Source: Lachnospiraceae bacterium (GTDB lineage Bacteria; Bacillota; Clostridia; Lachnospirales; Lachnospiraceae). Taken from it: a DNA stretch of 64,000 nt. The notes beneath the pieces were generated by a model. It searched no databases and was not told the DNA's origin. It was given only the letters and a program-made list of their open reading frames with translations. Made by a program: the position numbers and the translations under genes. This document shows positions 1 through 8,738 of this stretch, in pieces (the first letter of the stretch is position 1; each line of letters begins with the position of its first letter). Location of the stretch: contig CAJTEE010000004.1 in the NCBI GenBank assembly GCA_910575275.1, positions 167,703 to 231,702 of the forward strand, in the 5' to 3' direction.

Positions 1-659
1 ACAAACGTACGCCGGCCGGCAGCAGCATCACCGCAACCGGCTCCGCAAGCCTTGATTTTGAATCCGACCTGATCGTCTGGAGTGGAAATTTCTCGGTCCA
101 CGGTGATACCCTGGAGACCGCTTACGAGAAGATCCACCGTGACAGCAAGCTTGTCAGGCAGTATCTTTTGCAGCAGCAGATCAGTGAGAGTGACATGTCC
201 TTCGGCTCCGTGGCGATCTCAAAAGATACGGTCGCCATCTTTGACGATAACGGGAACTATGTCGGCGAAGCAGAGAACGGCTATACGCTCTCGCAGATCT
301 TTACCGTCTCCTCCCGAGAGCTTGATAAAGTATCTGCCGTCTCCAAGGATATTTCAGAGCTCATCGCCTCCGGTGTGGAGCTCGAGTCCGAGAACCCGAA
401 ATACTACTACACCAAGCTCGACGAGCTCAAGATGCAGCTTATATCCGACGCCTCGGCTAATGCCAAGCAACGTATAGACTTGATGGCAAAGGAGGCCGGT
501 GCGGCGGTCGGAGATCTGACCTCGGCAAGCCTCGGCGTATTCCAGATCACGGCTGCCAATTCCGGTACGGCTGACTACGGCGCAACTGGAAGCTTAAATA
601 CGTCCGCCCGCTACAAGACCGCCATGATTACGGTGCGTCTGAATTACATGGTGGAATAA
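1..659 (+). CDS. SIMPL domain (DUF541) protein, 5' truncated
   Basis: The reading frame is already open at base 3 and ends with TAA at 657-659, so the start lies outside the window and about 218 residues remain. The visible part matches SIMPL/DUF541 proteins: a GSASLDFESDLIVW-like first strand, long helices around QLISDASANAKQRIDLMA, and the family's closing pattern in which a residue block on sequence-variant strands ends with a predicate such as TAMITVRLNYMVE. In the family these are secreted or periplasmic-side proteins of unknown biochemical role, some interacting with kinases or forming oligomeric rings. An ATG at 168 is internal to the domain and is not the real start. Family call is fairly firm; function is unknown. 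Confidence 0.8.
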   Translation, partial: KRTPAGSSITATGSASLDFESDLIVWSGNFSVHGDTLETAYEKIHRDSKLVRQYLLQQQISESDMSFGSVAISKDTVAIFDDNGNYVGEAENGYTLSQIFTVSSRELDKVSAVSKDISELIASGVELESENPKYYYTKLDELKMQLISDASANAKQRIDLMAKEAGAAVGDLTSASLGVFQITAANSGTADYGATGSLNTSARYKTAMITVRLNYMVE

Positions 660-697
660 AAAAGAAGCCCCTGCCTCATCCTACAAGGCAGGGGCCC
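658..697. terminator. Bidirectional rho-independent terminator between the SIMPL gene and spoVG
   Basis: A 10-bp perfect stem pairs GCCCCTGCCT (667-676) with AGGCAGGGGC (686-695). On the minus strand it is followed by a T-rich tract (TTCTTTTTT, opposite 658-666), fitting the end of spoVG. The plus-strand side has only a weak T tract, so use for the SIMPL gene is less certain. Confidence 0.8.
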
Positions 698-702
698 GGG
701 CT

Positions 703-978
703 TTAGTCTTCCTGAGCTGTCTCCAATGCTGTCGTTTCGTATTTGTCGAGAATGACCCGCTGAATCCTGTCGCGGGTTTCTGAATTGATCGGATGGGCGA
801 TATCACGGTATTCTCCGTCTGCGGCCTTTCTGCTTGGCATTGCAATGAACAGTCCCTTCTCGCCTTCGATCACCTTGATATCGTGAATCACAAACTCATT
901 ATCAAGGGTAATTGAGACGATCGCCTTCATCTTCCCTTCCTTTTCAATCTTTCTCACGCGTACATCTGTTACCTGCAT
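703..978 (-). CDS. spoVG: Septation/regulatory protein SpoVG
   Basis: A 91-residue SpoVG homologue beginning [11 protein letters not shown], with the conserved segments [11 protein letters not shown] and FIAMPSRK followed by [11 protein letters not shown]. SpoVG is a small site-specific nucleic-acid-binding regulator known from Bacillus, Listeria and Staphylococcus. The longer frame starting at 999 is rejected: the ATG at 976-978 is preceded at 7-8 nt by a strong GGGGAGG and gives the family's normal N-terminus. It lies 42 bp downstream of glgD on the same strand and ends at a strong terminator, so it is probably the last gene of the glgC-glgD-spoVG unit. Confidence 0.95.
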   Translation of the reverse strand: MQVTDVRVRKIEKEGKMKAIVSITLDNEFVIHDIKVIEGEKGLFIAMPSRKAADGEYRDIAHPINSETRDRIQRVILDKYETTALETAQED

Positions 979-1020
979 AAATAAACCTCCCCAATTCACA
1001 TCAGCCCGTCTGTGAACCCT

Positions 1021-2142
1021 TTATAATGTGTATCTCTCGTTTTTTTCGATGACAATCTTGATGTCATCCGGCTGACCGATGTATGTGGTGTTGGCACGAA
1101 TCGTGTCGCGGCTCTCCACAATACAGTTCTCAATGACCGTATTATCTCCGATATAAACGTCGTTGAGAATAATGGAATTCTTAATTACACAGTTGTTTCC
1201 GATGTAGACCTTTTTGAACAGGATGGAATGCTCCACCGTGCCGTTTAAAATACAGCCACTCGATACCAGACTGTCATGAACCGCAGCGCCCGGATTGTAC
1301 TTTGCAGGCGGCAGATCATCTACCTTGGAATACACATCCGGATATTCCCGAAAGAAATAGTTGCGGACCTCGGGCTTTAAGAAATCCATGTTCGTTTGAT
1401 AGTAGGAATCAACGGAAGCGATGTTGCTCCAGTAAGATTCCAGTTTATACGCGTAAATCCGCTTGAGGTTTTTATAACGCACCAGGATATCCTGCACGAA
1501 ATCGTACCGGTCCTCAGCGGCACAGCGTTCAATCAGCTCGATCAGTTGACGGCGGCGGATCACGTAGACACCACAGGAAACCGTATTGGTATCGGCAATC
1601 ATCGGCTTCTCCTCAAATTCAACGATACGGCCGTCCGCATTCGTCTTAACCATCCCGAATCTTGTCACATCCACATCCGATGGCATATCCTTACAGACGA
1701 TGGTGATATCCGCCTTCTTTTCAATATGGTACTCCAGAACCTTATTGTAATCCAGCTTATAGACGCCGTCACCGGCAGCGATCACCACATAAGGCTCATG
1801 GCTCTTTTTTAAGTAATCCAGATTCTGATAGAGCGCGTCGGCCGTCCCGCGGTACCAGTCACTGTGCTCCGCCGTAATGGTTGGTGTAAATACGTACATG
1901 CCTCCTTGTTTTCTTCCGAAATCCCACCACTTTGAAGAGCTTAAATGCTCATTCAGGGAACGGGAGTTATACTGCGTCAAAACCGCGACGCTCTGAATAT
2001 GGGAGTTGCTCATATTGCTGAGCGCAAAGTCCACACTCCTGAAGCTCCCTGCAATCGGCATGGCCGCGATTGCCCTCTTTCTGGAAAGCTCGCGCATACG
2101 CTTGCTGTTTCCGCCTGCTAAAACAATTCCGATCGCTCTCAT
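1021..2142 (-). CDS. glgD: Glucose-1-phosphate adenylyltransferase subunit GlgD
   Basis: A 373-residue GlgD. The N-terminal nucleotidyltransferase fold starts [15 protein letters not shown], but the pyrophosphorylase signature is altered relative to GlgC ([15 protein letters not shown] instead of GGQGSRLG), as is normal for this regulatory partner. The C-terminal quarter (about residues 290-365) is a left-handed beta-helix with hexapeptide-like turns such as [23 protein letters not shown]. In Firmicutes GlgD pairs with GlgC to form the ADP-glucose pyrophosphorylase feeding glycogen synthesis. Its ATG overlaps the glgC stop by 4 bp (ATGA, 2139-2142), indicating translational coupling. Confidence 0.95.
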   Translation of the reverse strand: MRAIGIVLAGGNSKRMRELSRKRAIAAMPIAGSFRSVDFALSNMSNSHIQSVAVLTQYNSRSLNEHLSSSKWWDFGRKQGGMYVFTPTITAEHSDWYRGTADALYQNLDYLKKSHEPYVVIAAGDGVYKLDYNKVLEYHIEKKADITIVCKDMPSDVDVTRFGMVKTNADGRIVEFEEKPMIADTNTVSCGVYVIRRRQLIELIERCAAEDRYDFVQDILVRYKNLKRIYAYKLESYWSNIASVDSYYQTNMDFLKPEVRNYFFREYPDVYSKVDDLPPAKYNPGAAVHDSLVSSGCILNGTVEHSILFKKVYIGNNCVIKNSIILNDVYIGDNTVIENCIVESRDTIRANTTYIGQPDDIKIVIEKNERYTL

Positions 2143-3413
2143 AGGTTACCACCCGCCTTTACTATATAGCCTCCGCTCTCCAAACGGCCTCCAGGGTAAT
2201 CCGCAGTCTCCGTGACACCAGAAACTGCCGCATTCCTGCCGATTTGAACCCCCTCCGGAATGACCGAGTGTTCCCCGATCGCTGCCAGATCAAACTGATA
2301 GACCTTCGGGTCATACTTGCTTGGCGCATACTCTCCGACTCCGATCCGCGCATTCATGCCTACCTTCACATCCTCGGCAATGATCGCCTTCTCCACCACA
2401 GCCCCTGCACCGATCACAGAGTCCTGCATAATGATGGAATCCCTGACAATCGCGCCCTTCTCGATCACGACGCCGGAGCCGATCACGGAATTGGCGACCT
2501 CTCCGTAGATTTCCGTCCCCTCGCCGATGATACACCGGCCGACCCTGGCCTCCGGGGCAATATACTGCGGCGGGATCCGATCCGTCTTTGTGTAGATCTT
2601 CCAGTATTCCTCATAGAGATTGAACTCCGGAATGATGTCGATCAGCTCCATATTGGCCTCCCAGTAGGAACCGAGCGTTCCGACATCCTTCCAGTAGCCG
2701 TTATACTCATATGCGAAGATCCGCTTGCCCTCTCCATGGCAGTATGGAATAATATGTTTGCCAAAATCGCAGCCCGGCTCCTCCGAGAGCTTAATCAGTG
2801 CCTCCTTCAAGACCTTCCAGCTAAAAATATAGATTCCCATAGAGGCAAGATTGCTCCTGGGCTCAGCCGGCTTCTCCTCAAATTCCGTGATCTGGTTCGC
2901 TTCATCCGTAATCAGGATCCCGAAGCGACTCGCCTCCTCCATCGGGACCGGCATCGCAGCGATCGTGACATCCGCATTATTCGCTTTGTGATATTCGAGC
3001 ATCACCTCATAATCCATTTTATAAATGTGGTCTCCCGACAAAATCAGGACATACTCCGGATTATAAGATTCCATGTATTCCAGATTCTGATAGATCGCGT
3101 TGGCCGTACCGGTATACCAGTCGCTTCCCTTGCTCTTTTCATACGGCGGAAGGATTGTAACGCCTCCGACATTCCGGTCCAGATCCCAGGGAATCCCGAT
3201 TCCTATATGCGCGTTTAACCGCAGCGGCTGATACTGCGTCAACACGCCGACAGTATCGACGCCGGAATTGATGCAGTTGCTGAGTGGGAAATCAATGATC
3301 CTGTATTTCCCTCCAAAAGACACTGCCGGCTTCGCGACCTTTTGGGTCAGGACCCCTAGGCGGCTTCCCTGCCCTCCTGCCAGCAGCATGGCTATCATTT
3401 CTTTTTTTACCAC
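2139..3413 (-). CDS. glgC: Glucose-1-phosphate adenylyltransferase GlgC
   Basis: A 424-residue catalytic ADP-glucose pyrophosphorylase. Visible are the pyrophosphorylase motif [14 protein letters not shown], the glucose-1-phosphate region with [11 protein letters not shown], the GDHIYKMDY loop, [17 protein letters not shown], and a C-terminal left-handed beta-helix ([18 protein letters not shown] and following). The start is taken as GTG 3411-3413, because AGAGGTGAT sits 4-7 nt upstream and the product then begins [14 protein letters not shown] like its family; another in-frame GTG at 3422 has no spaced ribosome site. It makes ADP-glucose from ATP and glucose-1-phosphate. First gene of the glgC-glgD-spoVG unit. 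Confidence 0.96.
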   Translation of the reverse strand: MVKKEMIAMLLAGGQGSRLGVLTQKVAKPAVSFGGKYRIIDFPLSNCINSGVDTVGVLTQYQPLRLNAHIGIGIPWDLDRNVGGVTILPPYEKSKGSDWYTGTANAIYQNLEYMESYNPEYVLILSGDHIYKMDYEVMLEYHKANNADVTIAAMPVPMEEASRFGILITDEANQITEFEEKPAEPRSNLASMGIYIFSWKVLKEALIKLSEEPGCDFGKHIIPYCHGEGKRIFAYEYNGYWKDVGTLGSYWEANMELIDIIPEFNLYEEYWKIYTKTDRIPPQYIAPEARVGRCIIGEGTEIYGEVANSVIGSGVVIEKGAIVRDSIIMQDSVIGAGAVVEKAIIAEDVKVGMNARIGVGEYAPSKYDPKVYQFDLAAIGEHSVIPEGVQIGRNAAVSGVTETADYPGGRLESGGYIVKAGGNL

Positions 3414-3474
3414 GAATATCACCTCTTGCTACTTCATTTTGCCCATACTTTAGTATTTTGTTGATGGTAAATTT

Positions 3475-3503
3475 ATTATAACATACTTTTTATCAAATGT
3501 GAA
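3475..3503 (-). promoter_or_regulatory. Sigma-A-type promoter of glgC
   Basis: On the minus strand TTCACA (3498-3503) is followed after 17 bp by TATAAT (3475-3480), with TG just before the -10. The predicted start is near 3468, giving a leader of about 55 nt to glgC. The remainder of the 345-bp gap to 3758 is AT-rich and holds the terminator of the TRAP operon; no small gene was seen there. Confidence 0.75.
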
Positions 3504-3659
3504 CAATTTTTCATTAGATTCCCCCTTTAATTTGTTCAATTTCTGACATTTTTTTGCCTTATTTTTCCTGTATCTTCTTTAAATTTATAAATTCCCCCAA
3601 AATTCACGCTCTATTTTTCTTCTCACTGCTCAATGTGCCATAAAAGAAGGGCTTTTCTC

Positions 3660-3709
3660 GATAAAAAAACGCGGCCGCAGGCTGTTTTTCACGCCTGCGG
3701 CCGCGTTTT
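3660..3709 (-). terminator. Strong terminator of the TRAP transporter operon
   Basis: A 17-bp perfect stem (3666-3682 with 3693-3709, core ACGCGGCCGCAGGC) has a 10-nt loop. On the minus strand it is followed by TTTTTTTAT, immediately downstream of dctM. The other strand also ends in TTTT, so it may work in both directions. Confidence 0.92.
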
Positions 3710-3758
3710 ACGGCCTCCGTTTTCTATTTTCTTACAATTATCTGTCAGCCTTCTTTTG

Positions 3759-5033
3759 TCAGACTGCTCCATACATCAAATTCGGAAGGAATAAACTAAT
3801 CTGCGGAATATACGTGATAAACTGCAGCAGGATATAAAACATGATGATAAACGGCACCGTCGCCTTGCAGATCTTCTCAAACGGCACGCTCGACACCTTT
3901 GACAATACATAGAGCACCATGCCCACCGGCGGCGTCAGCAGCCCGATCATCAGATTTAAGATCATCACGATCCCAAAATGAACCGGATCCACGCCGAACG
4001 CCGTCACCACCGGCAGAAATACCGGCGTCAGGATGATGATCGACGGCGACGAGTCCATAAACATGCCGACAAACACCAGGAAGATGTTGATAACCAAAAG
4101 TGCCAGGTATTTGTTGTTGCAGTACGTCAAGAACATGTTCGCCACGAGCTGCGGGAACCTCTCATACGCCAGAATGTAACAGAAAATCGTCGCACCACAG
4201 ACGATCATCATGACGGTGCATGTGGTCTCGCTCGCCTCCTTTAAGGCCGCCAAAAGCTTTTTAAGCGTCAGCGTCCGATAGAAGAAGCCGAGGAAGATCG
4301 CGTAGAAGGTCGCAATGATGGCCGCCTCGGTCGGTGTAAAAATTCCGGCTAGGATGCCGCCCAAAATGACCACAACGGTCAGGAGTGATAAAAATGCCCG
4401 TCTGAAGGAGTGGAGCAGCGCCCTGAAGCCGCACCATGCCTCCTTTTGGTAGCCGCGCCTTTTGCTGATCAGATACACCATCGTACACATGGCCGTCGCC
4501 ATAATGGCCCCCGGGACCGCGCCGGCCATAAACAGGCGGCCGATGGAGACCGAAGCGACCGTACCGTACACAACGGCCGGGACACTCGGCGGAATGATCG
4601 GGCCAACTAAGGAAGAAGCACCCGTGACCGCCAGGGAGAAATCATCGTCATAGCCCGCATCATGCATGGCCTTTAGCTCGATGGCGCCGAGGCCGCCCGC
4701 GTCTGCGATCGCCGCGCCGGACATGCCGGCAAACACGACCGACGCCAGGATATTGGCGTGGCCCAGGCCGCCTGTGATATGGCCGACCAGCTTGCCGCAG
4801 AAATCAAAGATGCGGTCCGTCACCTCGCCGCTGTTCATCAGGTTGCCGGCCAGGATAAAGCCGGGGACTGCCAAGAGCGTAAACGTATTGGCGCCCTCCG
4901 TGAGGCGCTGTACGACCATGACAAGCGCCATGTCGTTGGCAAGGAAATACAGGGTACCGCTGCCGAGCAGGCAGAATGCAACCGGGCAGCCCAGTACCAT
5001 CAGGATAAGAAAGCTGATTAACAAAACTGCCAT
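3759..5033 (-). CDS. dctM: TRAP transporter large permease DctM
   Basis: A 424-residue, very hydrophobic protein with about a dozen membrane segments, matching the DctM/SiaM subunit that forms the transport channel of tripartite ATP-independent periplasmic transporters. Family hallmarks visible include FTLLAVPGFILAGNLMNSGEVTDRI, the loop AGMSGAAIADAGGLGAIELKAM, SSLVGPIIPPSVPAVVYG, and near the end LMIGLLTPPVGMVLYV. It starts 3 bp after dctQ stops, so subunits are co-translated. In this family transport of a carboxylated substrate is coupled to a sodium gradient. Neighbouring catabolic genes suggest a sugar acid as cargo, which is inference. Confidence 0.95.
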   Translation of the reverse strand: MAVLLISFLILMVLGCPVAFCLLGSGTLYFLANDMALVMVVQRLTEGANTFTLLAVPGFILAGNLMNSGEVTDRIFDFCGKLVGHITGGLGHANILASVVFAGMSGAAIADAGGLGAIELKAMHDAGYDDDFSLAVTGASSLVGPIIPPSVPAVVYGTVASVSIGRLFMAGAVPGAIMATAMCTMVYLISKRRGYQKEAWCGFRALLHSFRRAFLSLLTVVVILGGILAGIFTPTEAAIIATFYAIFLGFFYRTLTLKKLLAALKEASETTCTVMMIVCGATIFCYILAYERFPQLVANMFLTYCNNKYLALLVINIFLVFVGMFMDSSPSIIILTPVFLPVVTAFGVDPVHFGIVMILNLMIGLLTPPVGMVLYVLSKVSSVPFEKICKATVPFIIMFYILLQFITYIPQISLFLPNLMYGAV

Positions 5034-5036
5034 ACT

Positions 5037-5558
5037 CTACTCCTCCTTCTTCATATAACGCGCCTGGTAGCCTTCCCAGTCAAAAAGCGCGAACAGGGCA
5101 TCCACCGTCCACTGAACAGCCATCATCAGGATCCCGACCGGAGCCGCTATGTACTCGATCCCCAGGCTCACGCCGAGCGTAACGGCTTTCAATTTACTCT
5201 GCATCGTGAAAATTTTAATCGCATGCGGAAATAAAATAAAGCAGATTGCCGCACAGAAGATGCTGATTGCGATCTGCAAAACGCGGACAACAGGTGCCGG
5301 AAACTTGCTGACGACCGCCGTCATCCGCACGTGGATATGGCCGCGGCCGCACCAGGCGGAGCCAAACAGGGCGATCCAGACGAACAGATATCTTGCCAGC
5401 TCCTCGGACCACGTAAGCGGCGTACTGAACACATAACGGAATACGACCTGCGCGAGAAGGTCCAGACACATGATCGACATCAGTGCGATGATGAACCACT
5501 CGTTCAGCTTATTGAAGCCGTCGTATGCCTGATTGATGTGCTTCATAACTTCTTTCAC
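5037..5558 (-). CDS. dctQ: TRAP transporter small permease DctQ
   Basis: A 173-residue protein with four predicted membrane helices and the DctQ pattern (FNKLNEWFIIALMSIMC, then VFRYVFSTPLTWSEELARYLFVWIAL in pieces, then GRGHIHVRM). The small subunit is thought to stabilise the DctM permease and contact the binding protein. The open frame runs back to 5720, but that extra 54-residue stretch is not membrane-like and covers the dctP-dctQ hairpin; the GTG at 5556-5558 has GGAGGG 6 nt upstream and is chosen as start. It lies between dctP and dctM in the usual gene order. Confidence 0.9.
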   Translation of the reverse strand: MKEVMKHINQAYDGFNKLNEWFIIALMSIMCLDLLAQVVFRYVFSTPLTWSEELARYLFVWIALFGSAWCGRGHIHVRMTAVVSKFPAPVVRVLQIAISIFCAAICFILFPHAIKIFTMQSKLKAVTLGVSLGIEYIAAPVGILMMAVQWTVDALFALFDWEGYQARYMKKEE

Positions 5559-5693
5559 GGGATTCCCTCCTTTTTTACTATAAAAGTGTTGACCGGCAGC
5601 CATGGTGCATGCAGGCTCGCTTGCGATGAACCATGGATATCGGGCAGCCAAGCCGGATAGAGCCAAGTAGGCCGTCAGGCCGGATTGCGAATC

Positions 5694-5744
5694 ATAAAAG
5701 AATCCCCCGGTCCCCTGCATCTGACAGGCGGCCGGGGGATTCTT
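5694..5744 (-). terminator. Leaky terminator/attenuator between dctP and dctQ
   Basis: A 13-bp stem (AAGAATCCCCCGG 5698-5710 with its complement 5732-5744) lies 19 bp past the dctP stop, followed on the minus strand by a weak CTTTTATGAT tract. As dctQ and dctM have no convincing promoter of their own, this likely lets through part of transcription, giving excess binding protein over permease. Confidence 0.6.
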
Positions 5745-5762
5745 GGTTCTTTCTGATTTTAC

Positions 5763-6857
5763 TTACTTGTTGTAGCCCTGCGCGGTCGCAAGCCAGTCGC
5801 CCCAGGTGTCTTTATACTTATCATAGATGGTCTGTACATTCGCCTTAAACGCGTCCTTATCGACCTCAATGATGTTCATTCCCTTCTCCTTCAACGTATC
5901 CTGAAGCTCTGCCTCCTGCGCCTGGATCCCGTCCGTAATGGATTCACAGCTCTCATGGACACACTCCATCACAATCGCCTGCAGATCCTCCGGCATGCTC
6001 TCCCACACCGAATTGTCAATCGTATAGGTAACGGCCGCGATCACATGATCCGTCATCAGAAGGTTGTCACATACCTCATAAAACGCATTGGAGTTGATCG
6101 TCGGCAGCGGATTCTCCTGCCCGTCCACAACACCCTGCTGGATCCCCATATACACCTCTCCCAGGGACATAACCGTCGGCGTTGCGCCCAGCGCCGCACC
6201 GTAGGCAAGCGCCATCTCCGAATCCGGCACGCGCAGCTTGCAGCCCTTTAAACCGGACGGCTCTGTCGCCGCATAGCCGTTTACCGTCACCTCTCTGGAG
6301 CCGTAATAGTACATGCCCAGGCATCTCAGGTTCGTCGCCTCCGCCAGGGAGTCGTAAAGCGCCTGTACCTCGTCTCCGTTTGCAAATGCCACCATCGCAT
6401 CGCCGTCATTGAAGACATAGGGAGCGTCGAACAAAGAGAACGTCGCATCGTACTTGGAAAGCTCGGACGGACCGGTCGTAACGATGTCACAGGTGCCTGC
6501 GCCCATCGCGATCGAGGAAGTCACATCGCTCTCCTTTCCCAACTGCTCGCCCGGATAGACCGTGACCTTTACATGGCCATCCGTCGCCTTCTCCACGGCC
6601 TCCGCAAACGCATAGTAACCCTGGCAGGCCACATGATCCTCGGCCAGATTGGTCGAAAGCTTTAAGTCATAATTGTCCCAATTCGCAGCACCGGCCGCAT
6701 CATTTCCTGCCGCTGCCGTGGTATCGGCTGCCGCTGCTGCTGTCGTTTCGGCCGCCGCTGCAGCCGTAGTCGCTGGTGCAGAGGACGAACCGCCGCCGCA
6801 GCCCGCCAGGGAGGCAGCCATCGCCAGTGTCAGAGTGATTGCCAATGTTTTTTTCAT
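5763..6857 (-). CDS. dctP: TRAP transporter solute-binding lipoprotein DctP
   Basis: A 364-residue DctP-family binding protein. The first 20 residues form a lipoprotein signal (MKKTLAITLTLAMAASLAGC), followed by a low-complexity Ala/Thr linker to about residue 52, then the DctP domain: LKLSTNLAEDHVACQGYYAFAE in pieces, the family segment LRCLGMYYYGSREVTVNG, LKGCKLRVPDSEMAL and GVVDGQENPLPTI. The Arg in KLRVPDSE is the position that in characterised members binds the substrate carboxylate. The start has GGAGAG upstream. First gene of the transporter operon, downstream of a promoter overlapped by putative GntR operators. Confidence 0.95.
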   Translation of the reverse strand: MKKTLAITLTLAMAASLAGCGGGSSSAPATTAAAAAETTAAAAADTTAAAGNDAAGAANWDNYDLKLSTNLAEDHVACQGYYAFAEAVEKATDGHVKVTVYPGEQLGKESDVTSSIAMGAGTCDIVTTGPSELSKYDATFSLFDAPYVFNDGDAMVAFANGDEVQALYDSLAEATNLRCLGMYYYGSREVTVNGYAATEPSGLKGCKLRVPDSEMALAYGAALGATPTVMSLGEVYMGIQQGVVDGQENPLPTINSNAFYEVCDNLLMTDHVIAAVTYTIDNSVWESMPEDLQAIVMECVHESCESITDGIQAQEAELQDTLKEKGMNIIEVDKDAFKANVQTIYDKYKDTWGDWLATAQGYNK

Positions 6858-6896
6858 GTTCCTCTCTCCTTTTAAAGATTTGTGTAAATTCCGTAC

Positions 6897-6952
6897 TGTG
6901 ATATTTTGTTTAAATATAATAGATATATCACAATATCCATAGTGATATTTTA
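6897..6952. promoter_or_regulatory. Putative GntR operators at the dctP promoter
   Basis: Three related motifs occur here: GTGATATTTT (about 6898-6907), GATATATCACA (6922-6932) and TGATATTTTA (6943-6952). They resemble the TGATATATCA palindromes at the other two promoters of the cluster. The upstream copy overlaps the -10 box and the others lie just downstream of the start, which suggests repression. Confidence 0.6.
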
Positions 6953-6975
6953 CATATATATTATATAAATGTCAA
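6947..6975 (-). promoter_or_regulatory. Promoter of the dctP-dctQ-dctM operon
   Basis: On the minus strand TTGACA (6970-6975), 17 bp, then TAAAAT (6947-6952). This near-consensus promoter is followed by about 90 nt of leader before dctP. The rest of the 248-bp gap up to 7105 is AT-rich; no terminator hairpin for the upstream operon was found in it. Confidence 0.8.
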
Positions 6976-7105
6976 TAGTTTTTTTGCGCATTTTTTTATT
7001 TTTTTGCATATTCTTAACCCGGTTTTAGCTAAGTTTTTTCTTTCTCTTAAAATTATAGGAGGACACAAATCCATTTTGACAATTTTTTTCTGTTTTTTTC
7101 TCTTT

Positions 7106-7918
7106 TTATGCGCAGAATGTCCTAAGAACCTCAAGCGTGCGCCTGGCCGCCGTCTCGGGATCCGGATACAAAAACGACTCCAGCGCCGCCGCGCCCGTGT
7201 AGCCGATCTCATGGAGTGCCGCAAACGTTTCTGCAAAATCATAATGCGCATGGCCCGGATACCAGCGGTCACTGTCCGCTACGTGGACATGGGCGACCTG
7301 CCCCTTGGCTTTCCGGATGCTTTCTGCACAATTCGGCTCCTCGATATTCATATGGAAGGTATCGAGATGGAGCTTTAAAAACGGGGAACGATACGTGTCA
7401 AGGAGCGCCAGCCCCTCCTCTACGGTGTTGAGCCAGTCGCTCTCAAAGCGGTCGATGACCTCAAATGCGAGTGTGACGTTTTGCCGCTCCGCCTCCTCCA
7501 AGCAGGCCTCGAGCCCGGCCTTAAAGTACTCCATGTACCGCTTGGGCTCCTTACAATCCCTTTTCTGCCCCTTCATGAGGCCGATGATGACAACCGCCCC
7601 CGTCTCTGCCCCAAACCGGATATGCCCCGTCATACGACGAATGGCCTCCCGGCGAATTTCCGGGGAGGCACTTGTAAAGAAGATCCCATGCTGGCTGTAG
7701 GACGGACCCGTCCCGATCGATGTAAGGGCGATCCCGTTTTCTTTTAACTCTGTCTGAATCCCGGTCCGGTCCAGGGCGTCGGAATCCATAATATGCAGCT
7801 CGATCCCGTCATAGCCCAGACGAGCCGCCTGCCGGATCGACTGCCGAAACGGGCCGCGGAGCACGAGAGGTGTGCTCCATTTGGCCGTTTCGATTGCTGT
7901 GATCGAAGTATGAATCAT
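7106..7918 (-). CDS. Sugar phosphate isomerase/epimerase family TIM-barrel protein
   Basis: A 270-residue protein of the AP-endonuclease-2-like TIM-barrel family, which includes xylose-isomerase-like epimerases and hydroxypyruvate isomerases. Metal-site candidates in the expected order are the Glu in DGIELHIMD, the Glu in LAFEVIDRF, Asp/His in LHLDTFHMNIEE, His in VAHVHVADSDRWYPGHAH, and Glu in AALESFLYP. It is the last gene of the catabolic operon beginning with the dehydratase at 10845, 23 bp after the SDR gene. It probably interconverts keto-sugar or keto-acid intermediates; the exact substrate cannot be read from sequence. Confidence 0.88.
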   Translation of the reverse strand: MIHTSITAIETAKWSTPLVLRGPFRQSIRQAARLGYDGIELHIMDSDALDRTGIQTELKENGIALTSIGTGPSYSQHGIFFTSASPEIRREAIRRMTGHIRFGAETGAVVIIGLMKGQKRDCKEPKRYMEYFKAGLEACLEEAERQNVTLAFEVIDRFESDWLNTVEEGLALLDTYRSPFLKLHLDTFHMNIEEPNCAESIRKAKGQVAHVHVADSDRWYPGHAHYDFAETFAALHEIGYTGAAALESFLYPDPETAARRTLEVLRTFCA

Positions 7919-7941
7919 AAATTTTTCTCCTGTTTTGTCGG

Positions 7942-8718
7942 TTAAAAGCCATGTACCGTTGCGCCGCCGTCTACGGGGAAGTCCCGCCCGGTCAGATATT
8001 TGGAAGCGCCGGAGAGCAAAAACAACATCATATAGCCGATCTCCTCAGGCTGTCCGAAACGCGGCAGCATCGGCTTCTCGAGCGCGGCCTTTTTCCTGTC
8101 TGGATTCTGCGCAAACATCTCCTCGTTGAGCTTTGTAAGAAACCAGCCCGGAGCCACACTGTTTACGAGAATGTTGTCGTTTTTCCACTCCTCGGCCAAG
8201 CCGCGGGTCAGACCCAGCACGCCCGCCTTTGTCATATCGTATGGAAGCACACCGGTAAAGCCCATGTAAGCGGCCATCGACGAGATCGTGACGACGCGGC
8301 CCACATACGCAGACTGTTTCAAATACGGATAACAGATCCTGGCCAGCATGTATGGCGTTTTCAGATTAATTTCCATGATTTTATCCAGGCGTTCCTCGGG
8401 AAATTCCTCTGCGCGGCATTTATAGGTAATACCCGCGTTGTTGATGAGGAAGTCCAGATGCCCCTCCTCGGCTGCGATCCGATCCACAATCTCCTTCACC
8501 TTCTCATAATCCGTGACGTCGCAGACCACATCCTTTAAGCAGCCCTCCCGCAGCTTTTCACTCTCGTCATGAGGGGCCAGATCCAGATTATAAACCGTGG
8601 CACCCGCGTCGGTCAGGACCTTTGCCTGGCCGAAGCCCAAGCCTCTGCTCGCGCCCGTGATGATCCCCACATGCCCCGTGAGGTCAAAAAGGCTCCCTAC
8701 ATATTCCTGTGCTGTCAT
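7942..8718 (-). CDS. SDR-family NAD(P)-dependent oxidoreductase
   Basis: A 258-residue classical short-chain dehydrogenase. It has the Rossmann motif TGASRGLGFG (about residues 19-28), the NNAG motif in FLINNAGITYKC, catalytic Ser in TISSMAAYMGF and the YxxxK pair in PYDMTKAG. The end VDGGATVHGF is typical of gluconate 5-dehydrogenase-like enzymes. In this operon it probably oxidises or reduces a sugar-acid intermediate together with the MDR dehydrogenase. It begins 20 bp after the MDR gene ends. Substrate is inference. Confidence 0.92.
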   Translation of the reverse strand: MTAQEYVGSLFDLTGHVGIITGASRGLGFGQAKVLTDAGATVYNLDLAPHDESEKLREGCLKDVVCDVTDYEKVKEIVDRIAAEEGHLDFLINNAGITYKCRAEEFPEERLDKIMEINLKTPYMLARICYPYLKQSAYVGRVVTISSMAAYMGFTGVLPYDMTKAGVLGLTRGLAEEWKNDNILVNSVAPGWFLTKLNEEMFAQNPDRKKAALEKPMLPRFGQPEEIGYMMLFLLSGASKYLTGRDFPVDGGATVHGF

Positions 8719-8738
8719 ACTATTTCCCTCCGATTCCG

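Noticed and set aside
2244-3218. A 324-codon plus-strand frame opposite glgC
   Set aside because: His/Arg/Asp-rich antisense shadow of glgC with no start signal.
5559-5720. N-terminal extension of DctQ by 54 residues
   Set aside because: It overlaps the dctP-dctQ hairpin, lacks a ribosome site, and the GTG at 5558 has one and matches family length.
6673-6790. Ala/Thr repeats in dctP as tandem repeat DNA or phase-variable tract
   Set aside because: The repeats are imperfect at DNA level and are a usual flexible linker after a lipoprotein signal.
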